Assembly (NCBI GenBank): GCA_021234535.1
Contig: CM037850.1
Span: 15,065,114-15,129,113 of the forward strand
Reading direction: 5' to 3'
DNA length: 64,000 nt
Origin: Stichopus chloronotus
Lineage: Eukaryota; Echinodermata; Holothuroidea; Aspidochirotida; Stichopodidae
The notes under the pieces were generated by a model that worked only from the letters and a program-made list of their open reading frames with translations, searched no databases and was not told where the DNA came from. The position numbers were made by a program, and so were the translations under genes. Positions 47,991 through 58,300 of this stretch are shown here, piece after piece (positions within the stretch are counted from its first letter, which is position 1; each line of letters begins with the position of its first letter).

Positions 47991-50537
47991 AGGTTGGGCA
48001 GTATCCTGGTACCCAAGTCAGTACTGGTATTCAAATACTGGTACTCACAGTACTGGCGGCAGAATCTGTTTTTGCGAGTACCAGGACTTTTGAATACTTC
48101 ACAGTGCCAGGGAAAATTACTAGTACCGTCACCAAGGCATCATAAAAAATTTGCTTCTTCAAATGTACCATTACTGCTTACATATCAACATCAAAATGGA
48201 CCAAAAATGAATTCAAAATTCATTTTAAAACTTTTCATATCAATATCTCACAAAAGCCAAACCGCAAGGCCTCTGAAAGTAATTGTATTCTCCCCAGTAA
48301 AAAATCGTGGTTAACCTGGTACACAGTGGTGGTTACTGTCTTATGGCTAATCAAGCATCTATTTTGCATTATAATGGTAACATCATGGAAACAGTACAGG
48401 CAAGGCCTACACATATTGCCTATTTTGTCAACACTAACTTTATGTACTTGTTGCACCATACTAAACAAAAGTCAACTAAAGAAGATCAACTCAGCTATGT
48501 GGAGGTAGAAATAGTTACATTTAGGTGTAAGTCTTCCAGCGATATTTTTGTTTTGGGCTTTCGTGCCTCCTGAGGGTTCATCTTTGTATATTTCTTTAGC
48601 CCCATGTGATCATCAAAGTATGAAGTGACTCATTTGATTGCTCCAGCATGTCAATAATGTTGATGTCACAGGTTTGATCCCCACTCAGCACTGCTTTTGC
48701 CATGTGTATTTTTGCTTTTTTCTCTTTTGTTGAAGGTATTATTTTGAAAACCTTTGCTCCATTTCCTCAGAGCCACAAACCCCATCCTTATTTTGCCCGA
48801 TTATAACTGAGTCTGTATCAATTAGAACAAAAGATCAAAAGATAAACAATAGCAAAGATGATGTTGTAATGGAATTTCATGAAACTGGTACACATCATTG
48901 TAGCTCTGTCGGAGTAACTCCAGTTAGCACTGAAATTGCACAGATGGAAAGATCACACTGGAAATCCTTTTTGAAATTCCATCAACCAAAGGAAATAGTC
49001 TGTATCTCCTTCTGTTTTGAGTAATGAGGGATTTTGTGTTTTAAAATGTTCACTGTAACTGCCTCCTACGTCTGTGGCAAAACTTCTTTTTTAGATTATC
49101 CTGCTGCTACATCTATCCCATGTAATCCATTTTTATTTATTACTCAATCGAGGTCCTTACAGTGACTGTAATCAGGGTTGACAGTTTGTTTGTCTGGTAA
49201 CTGGCCAAACTGCTGGCAAAATCACCTTAAAAAAAAACTTCCTAGGGAAACTATCTCCTACTTGAGGAAACTTAACCCTGTATTGTGGTGCAGTATAACA
49301 CTTGTCAACGTTTTCAACACATAGTAATCACACATCCTCAGTCTATATTGCTGCAAGTGGAGAGTAAATTATAGACCCATAATATCCCACTCAGGTGACA
49401 TTAAAATCAGGGGGAAAAAATTTCTTAAAATTCCATGATAAAGTGGGTGTTTTATTCCATTGCACCACCAACATGCTGTTTGACTTGTAATTTTTACCGG
49501 CCCACAAAGGTTGAAAAAAATTTGCCCATTTTGGCGTGGAAAATGCCGAACTGGTAACCCTGAGTACAAAAATAGGCAGGCAGGCACACTCAGTGGAAGA
49601 AAAGATTTCCCTGGCTTATTTTGCTATGGATTGCGACAAACGGGGACACTGTAACGTCACTGAAGTGACACCATGAATAATGACAATTTTATTCACATAA
49701 ATGCATAAGCTGGGTTGGAAATTTCCATGATGCATGATCGTAAGCAATGTACCTGGCCTTGCATCCAATTATGAAAGTAAGTCCTGCCTGCCACTTGCAT
49801 TTTAAACTCATGATTGACTGTCGAACATCTTTGGAAATAAAGTCAACGAATTGATCTACAAACTTGTACACAATATTATTCACTTCAAGGCTGTCAGTCA
49901 TTCTACAGTACATTTGGGTCTTTGGGGCAGGGCATAGACAGTGTGCTCAGCTTAGAACTGAGGTGGCGAACAGCTGGTGAAATTTTCCCTTTGAAATAGT
50001 TCAGTGACTCACTTGCTAGAGTGACAAAGGTACTATATGATGCACATACAGTTGTGTGCTTGTATCATGAAGGTTACCTTGTTTGAGTATGTAAGCAGCA
50101 ATGACAGCAAATTTTGTATTTCTGGAGAAAGTTTAAAAAAAACAAGACATTATCGATTGTTTTGTGATGAAGTAATTTGTAAGTAATGTACAGTAATCAG
50201 GTCACCTGTCTTAAGAATTTCTAGGCAGCAAATGGCGAGTGGGTATGTTGATACATGATTGCATCAGCAAATGTTTGGCAAAAAAATTACAGTACTGCCC
50301 TCAAACCTTTGTTGAAGCTACACAAAGGACACTTTTTCCCTGCCGTTTCGTCTTTTTTTGTCAATGAATTTAAGTGAAGACACGAATACAAGTTACTACA
50401 TTACTACCACAGTATATAGTGCACAGAACCTCATGTTTTTATCACGTTGAACATGTGGTCAGAACTGGTCTTGGATAAATACTGGTACTGATGTGCCGCA
50501 AATATTGGTACTGATTTTCCTGGTACCACCCAACCCT
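47991..50537. mobile_element. Probable 2.5-kb DNA transposon with GGTTGGG ends
   Basis: The left end starts AGGTTGGGCAGTATCC; the right end reverse-complemented gives AGGGTTGGGTGGTACC. Both continue with repeated CAGTACTGGTATT-like subterminal words. No transposase was recognised and no clear target duplication. The two ends could instead belong to two separate elements. Confidence 0.5.
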
Positions 50538-50855
50538 ACAGGTAGCTATACAGTAACAAGGAATCCCGCAGTATTACTGCAGTAAAGTCAGTAAATGTTC
50601 AGTACTGTGCCACTTTCAAAGTCCTTTGGGAGTTGAATTCACTCTTGAGAGCTACAGTATCTTAAGAGAATCACTAAATGCATGTTTCAGTAAGTGTTAG
50701 CTACAGTATGTGACATTCTGTACAGTAACAATATCCATTACCCTGTATGGCCATCCTGTTGGCCCTGTACAGTATGGCCACGCTGTTGCATGAAATGTTC
50801 TGCAGTTCTCTCCCTCCCAATCAGTTCATAATCCTTGTAATCATTCTAATTTCAG

Positions 50856-50958
50856 CCACTTGATGAAGGACCAGAAGACGATGGTATGTTTAAAGTCAAG
50901 AACTACAATGACTTGAACGATGAAACGTTCGGCTTGGAAGATGAGGATTTTGGAGATG
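50856..50958 (+). CDS. PATL1: PATL1 exon with DETFG motif
   Basis: Acceptor TTCTAATTTCAG, donor GTATGA, ends phase 1. Acidic, PLDEGPEDDG to LNDETFGLEDEDFG. Its start corresponds to about residue 11 of human PATL1, so one short 5' coding exon is missing. Confidence 0.82.
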
Positions 50959-52297
50959 GTATGATCTTATAACTGTTACTGTTTAATCGCATGTCTGTCC
51001 CCTGTATACATATTGTATACCCTACCTTCTGTCTTTACTTTCTCAACAAAGGATTTACATAATATGCACTTGATATAAGTCATGAATACAGTATCAGGCT
51101 TTTGTGGGGTATGTATGCCCCCCCTCCCAAAACAAAATAATCTCTTTCCGTGCTGGTAGATATTGTATGGCAGAAGTGCTCCATCAGCAGACCGCATATT
51201 CATCCCAAGTTGACGGTATATGTTGTTGTGTAATAAATTCAGAAATTAGCTGAATGGTGTATCAGCTACATGTCATGTGAGAATGCGCCCTTTAGTTCCA
51301 TTGCCGTGAGTTGGAAGCCACTGGCTTCCAACTCACGTTTGAAGGACAAATTCTTTCCCTAGTCGGTGACGTATTACGTAACCGCTACCTACGTGATGCT
51401 GACAGAATTTTTCAGCCACACACCAAAACGTGGCACTATTTTTGCATGTTATTGGCTAGAGGATACCAAGATAGTGTTTGATGGCTGTTTGATGTTGCCG
51501 CAGCAGTTAAGTTGTACACAGTGTAGTGCCTGTGCAGTGCAACTAGGGTGTATGCTGTGTAATGTTGTTGGAGTAGAGAAGTTTGTACGCCACGTAGGTA
51601 ACACAAACTTAAGGTGTGATCGATGTAACTTTGGGTGTTAATTTATAGTGTGATGTTAAGGTTGAAATCATGAAGTTAAATCCATAAAATATATGTAATA
51701 AGGTAGAAAAATATAACATCAGTATGTCTGAAAAGCCTGTCATTGAAATCTATTGTTTGATGGGGTGCAATATTTATTTGGAAATTCACGGTAATGGTAC
51801 AGTCCGAATTGAGCTAATGATATTAACAATACTGCAGTGGGGGAGGAAGTTTGTTTGCGAGAAGAACACATGTAAAAACGAAAGAAGACCGTGATATTTT
51901 GTTAAATTGCTTCTTACCCAACCAAATTTTTCGTTTGAAAGTGCAATTCAATGGTAAATCGCTGTTAGATTTCGTATCTGGACATATTTTACTGTAAATT
52001 TCACTTTTGTGTGTTGTCTTGTGAAAAGGAGGCCAGCCAGCCAATGGAGAGCCGTATTGAATTTCTTTTGAATGATTCAGTTGCCTTTATATGTGCCTGG
52101 GGCAACGAAAACCGGAATGGTAGTGCGATCAAAGGGCGCTTTTTCACATGGTACATTAAAGTGGCACACTAGCAGTGTACATTGACTGTGATATGTGGCC
52201 ATGCCTAATATTCTACCTGCTGCCTGACAGGGTTAGACAGTGCCACTAATACATCTGGTTTATTTTGCTGTTAAGGATATTGCTCTTCATGCAGATT

Positions 52298-52328
<31 letters not shown>

Positions 52329-55300
52329 TAGACAAACAGGGAGATAGAGAGAAAGGGTGGTTGGGGAGCAGGGAGAGCAGGTTTGTGCAACAGTGAACTA
52401 TGTAAACTGGCAACTATGAGAGGAATTTGTCTTTGTGCATGTTTTTGAGATAGGGAGGGTGTGTGATGTGATGTCTAAGTGGTTTTGTGGCAACAAGAAA
52501 AAGTGTTGTAAGGAATTCTACTGCAATATGAGGAGAAATCGTACAATACTCTAAATGTGATTATAGAGAATTCGTTATTGGTATCTGTCAGGGAATTGTG
52601 ACAGGAAAAAATGCTTATAAATATGGACCCAACAGACGACAGATAGAACGAGAGTGTTACTTTAAGTTTCAATTAAATTGTCATTATTTGTTCAGACTTT
52701 AGGTTCAGACAGATTCAGACTACAGTGTACAACTTTTATTAGGCTGAAATGATAAGGGTGTTCAATTAAGAGCTTGATTAACAATTAGACATAACTGTTA
52801 CCAGGTTGGTACCTACAGTACTTTGTAACCGTTAACACAGCTTAGACCCCAAGACTTCTAGTGGAGTCTTATGCAACTACAACGCTGGGATTTCTCTATA
52901 CAAAGTTGGCAAAGAATGCAACTTTCGAATGGCAATTAACATCATGTAATTGTTACTCAAGTCTTGACAAGGGAATCGATAAACGGTGTCTCAGAATATA
53001 GAATGACAGCGGTAACAATGTACACATAAACAGAGTGAAGGCTACAGTACTAAGCTGGCTTTGGCAATGAATATTTGAATCGAAGTTGAGTAGTATGTTG
53101 GCCAATAACTTCACTACACAGTTGACTTGTAGTAAACACAGAAGGAAACTGACTGACAAGAGCCTTCAGTTCAATGGAAGTAAACTATAAAGACTCTCAA
53201 TCGACAAGGTGTACAGTATACAAAAGTTACTTGCTCTTTCCACAAGAATCTTTTAGAGAGCACTTGTTCAATAACATGATACTAAAAATAGAAGGGAGCA
53301 AAGTTCCAGTTCCTCCCAGCATCTACGTATTTGTCCGTGGAACTCTCTAGTAGTTACGTGAAAAGACTCAAAGTTCCCAGCATGTACAGTACTGCAGAGC
53401 ATTAGAACCTTTGTGTAGCAGTTACATCATCAGTGTACCTGTCCAAGATAGAAGCTTATGTTGTGAAATTAAATATTGGGCAGTAGCGATACATTAGTAA
53501 AGCCATTTAGAAAAGTTGCGTCCCTCATCCAAGTAGTTAGAAGAATTTGCATCCTCGGGTGAAAACTTGCATCCTGGACACAGGATGCTGCTTTTGTAGA
53601 AATATGATATGTAAGGCATATACTGGTAAGGAACATTACCTTCATATCAGCTTCACAGAAGCTCAAAATGGTTTGAATTACAACACCAGTTGTGTACATT
53701 GGTGTGATATGGTTCTGTCCTTTGCACATGAAGCATGTGGTAATGTGCCTGTGAGAGATCTGATTTTTGTAGCAGACTGAAGGATCATAGAAAATCTTTT
53801 GATGAAAACTACCATTTTTTATAGAACTATTACATAATGGTCTTTGCAGTAAGACTGACAGTAAGGCCCTGAGCTGTGAGCAAGGACAGCAACTGTGGCT
53901 GTGACGTTAAGTAGCTGTCACTAAATTTTAGGCCTGCAATGTGATGAAAATGTCAAGGGGTTGGAGGGTTACTACAGAGGAACAATATTTAATGTGTCTA
54001 GGTTTGGTTGGTTTTTGAACATTGATGGAGACTTTCATCAACTCTGATCCTTGCTTTGAACTCAACTAAAATGTAAACTAACTTCAGTCAAAACAGAGCT
54101 TCCAAAAGAACAAATGCTCCCTTATACATATAAACATATCGCAATCACACTATTGTTGGTGATGATTTGTCGTACCACTTATTCATATAAAATCTATTAT
54201 TGAGGTATGTCTCTACTTACAACCCTGCTTCTCTTTAGATGACTGGGAACTCACCCATGAGAAGTTGGCATTTGACTTTGACCAACAGATGGGTCGACCA
54301 GAGGAGGATCAGGGTGTTACATCCAAGATGATGATGGGTAGTGATCCACTTGAGACAGAGAAAGGACCACTAGAGGAGGTATGTGACACCTCGCACTCAA
54401 GTTATTAAGAATGACTTCATGTAAACAATATCTATACAGACATGTTTGGACAACATTTTGTAAGAATTGTCAGTCAGTCAGTCAGTCAGTCAGTCAGTCA
54501 GTCAGTCAGTCAGTCAGTCAGTCAGTCAGTCAGTCAGTCAGTCAGTCAGTCAGTCAGTCAGTCAGTCAGTCAGTCAGTCAATGATCTTGTGCCACCAGCC
54601 AGACACACCAATACTGATTCCTGTCAGACAGAGCACTTATGTAAGGCTTAACACAAAATCTTCAGTGTCTGGAGACCAAGGACCAAAAGACATCACATGT
54701 GCTCTTATTGTGAATGAATACTTTGTCTGTGCTCCTCGCCAATCAGATATTAAATGTATGATCCACCTGAAAGACTTCAACAAGTTCACAGACAATACTT
54801 GCTTGAATTCTGCATGACTTGTCTCCTAATGCTACTTACCAACCAACTAGATAGGTATTACTCTCTTTTCACTCCAGTGTCAAAGGTCTCAACAAGCTGC
54901 AGGTATTGGAAAATCTTCTACATTTTGGGAAAGGGGGAAAATGTCTTAAAGGGCACCCTGAAAAACATTATGTAATACAAGGACTCTGTATTGTTCAAAA
55001 GGGTACAAAATCTAGAAATTTTTTGGGGGGTTTGGTACCTGTTTTGCCATCACCCCCACCCAATTGCAGCAGCACCAATACTGATGTGACAGAGATCAGG
55101 ATGTGACAGAAATCACTTATACTTTACTTAGGACTCTCAATGATTTGTGTGTCTGTGCTCCTTACAAGCATCACAGCACGGACTGTTTTAACTTCTTGGT
55201 TTCGTCAAACAGGATTTGGAAAAGAGCATCACCCAACTAGTCCTGGACGACGACGATGATGATGATGTTGATGATATGTTCATCGCACAAACGAAGGCTT

Positions 55301-58300
55301 CGTCAGCATCTCAGCCGATCAATATTAAGGTTTCTTTTCTTTGATTTTTGAAATATTATCAATAGTTGGTGTCTGATGAATTTGTACAAGTTTTAACCAT
55401 TTAACTGCGTATGACAAGTATATTCGTTATGGTTCAAGCTTCACGCATTGCATATGACGAAAATACTTGTCTTGTTATATATGCACCGAACTGCGTCACA
55501 TAATCCCCAGCCAAGCAATGATACACTCTTGTAAGATTGTTTGCTGTGTACAGCTGAAGTGACTCAGAAAATGAGGAAGAGGAAGAGTTTGTGCATGGTA
55601 GTGCTGTCAGAAACAGCATTAAAAAATCAGTTGAGGAATGATAATTGGACACACTCAACAGACAGCATGTTCAGACTTAAGTATGTAAAAGCAGATCTCA
55701 GAAAGCCTTCTTTTGATCTGTATGGTGTGCACACTGAAGAACACACATGTAGTCAGTATCAAGGGCACAGGTTAATTGGAAGTGTGAGGAATTACTGGAT
55801 TACCGTAGTACAGTGGGTGACATGTTGTGAAGTGTGTACCATTTGTTTCTGTATTGCTGCTCACTCTCAACACTGACATAATAAACATTCAAAAGTGATG
55901 TCAAAGTGAAAAACTCTGTAGACTTTGTTGGTGAATTTACTCACATTTTCTGACTTGAAAGGGTGATGCTAGTTACAGGTGAGGGTTGTCTTATCAACAG
56001 ACAAACAAATAAACAAACAAGAGGGCAATCCAGGGATTTGCATATCTCATCGCTGTAATGCATTTTTTTTTAATAAAGACGTAAATACAGGGCATAGACA
56101 TCCGTGGGGATTTGTAACAGTTTACTGCAACCCAATGTGACAGAGCTTTACAAAGAAGCACATGCAAACCTTAAATATTCTGCAAACATGAAATGATGGT
56201 CAGCAGCAAAATCGAACATAAAATGGTAGTATTGACATAGAGGGTTGCATGTCTAGCTTAGTGCCACTACTTTGGATCGAGTAATGATAACAATAACTGC
56301 CAAAAAGAATCTGCGTACGTTATAATTACACAATTATAGCGTTAGGTTATTAGTTTAGGGTTAGGAGTTACTGTAGGCTTACCTGTTAGAGTTAGGGGCA
56401 GGGTATTAAGAACAACCCTCTACGGGTTATTCGCACATTAGTCCCCTATTTACCTGTGCAAGATCCGGTTCTGCTTAAATTATAACGTAAAATAATGTTC
56501 TTATTATTGCCAGGAATGGTTAAACACCAAATTGTAAGCATTGTGGTTATTGGTAGAGATATGTTACGTTTACTTTCCAAATGGCCTGGCCATTGAGATA
56601 ACATCATTTGGCTTAAAAATTCTATTCCTCATCCCAGTCACAAGGCTATTAGTGCTACCATTAGAGATCAGCATTACATGGCCAATGTAAATAGACATTC
56701 AATGAATCTATTCTAATGGCAAAGTAGGCCTTTTCCCTAAAAGTCAGCAAATTTGATGCAATTTAGCATCAGAGTGATACATCTTGACGAATGTGTTCCC
56801 CAGTACGTGCTTGCAAAATTAAAATGTTTGCAGTTCTGAAAATGTGCTGACAGTCAACAATTGGTGCAATTTTTCTTAGATCGGCAAATTTCACTCAGTT
56901 AACCATGTATCTTGAATGTTGTGGTTCCATACAAAGTTTTGTTCAGTTTTCAAGATCTGCTGGAAATGAAAATTTTGGCCCCCAAGTACTTTAGGCTTGT
57001 TTTCTCAAAGATCAGTACACTGAACTGAATTTTTCCATACTGCACAGGTTATCAGGGTAAGTCTTTACCAAGTGATTTGGTACAGGTCTAATAGTTCTCA
57101 AGATATGCTGGAAATCCAAATTTGGGGCAAAATTGACATTTTTTTTCTAAATAATCAGCAAATTTCACTCAATTTGCTATAAAAAGTGATATGCCTTGAT
57201 CATTTATGTTGAATATTTTCATAGATTACTTCTTGCAAACTTTTGTGTGTAATGCCCAAATAGCTCTCAAGATATGGTGGAAATCCAAAACTGTTTTTTT
57301 TATATAAAAAAAAGAAAAATCTGCCAATTTCACAGGATTTACCATTGTAGTAATATTACGTTAAAAAATGTGTTCTCAGATAAGTCCTTACAAAGTTTTA
57401 AGTTAATTGGTCTAATAGATTTCAAGTTATGCTGTAAATTTTGGGGCAAAATTTGCATTTTTAAAAAAAAAATCAGCAAATTTCACTCTTTTTACTATAA
57501 AGGTAATCTATCTGATTGTTATGTTCATAGGTAAGTCCATGCAAAACTTTGAATATAGTGTTCAAATAGCTCTCAAGATTTGGTAGAAATCCAAATTTTC
57601 GGTCAAAATTAGTTTTTTTTAAAAAATCAGTTAATGCCACTGGGTTTACTGTAAGATTAACATTTTGTTTAACCTGTGTTGGCAGGTATGTCCTTACAAA
57701 TTTTTAAGTGAATTGGTGTACTAGTTCTCAAGATGTGTTGGAATCCAAATTTTTGGGCAAAATTGGCTTTTGGGCATTTTACTAAAAAATCAGCACATTT
57801 CACTTGATTTATCATTACAGTAGTATTATGGTGAACAGTGTGTTCTCTGGTAAGTCCTTATAAAGTTTAATTGGCCTAATAGTTCTCAAGATATACTGGA
57901 AATCCAAAATTTTGGGCAAAATTTTACCTTTTTCTCTGAAAAATCAGCATATTTGACTCTCTTTACTACAAACGTGATATACCTCAAATATTACATTCTC
58001 AGTTAGATCCTTCTAAACTTTTGCATCAAATGCTCAAATACATCTGAAGATATGCTGGAAATACCAATTTTGGTAAAAATCAGCAAATTTGACTCAATTT
58101 ACCATACAACCAATACATCTTGGACATTTTGGCATCATGCACAACCTTACCAAGTTTGAGCTTAATATCTTACGTGCTTTTCGAGGTATTCTGGAAAAAC
58201 CATAATTTGTACGAGTGCAGACACACGCGCATACAGCTTTGTTTTCCATTCATTCCGAGGACCTCATTGTGCTTTCTTTTGTTTTTTTCTTCCTCAACCC

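Noticed and set aside
47605..48145. Open frames running through the N gap
   Set aside because: They span 100 unknown bases and continue into transposon sequence on one side.
54442..54817. SVSQ-repeat protein
   Set aside because: Pure translation of the GTCA microsatellite.
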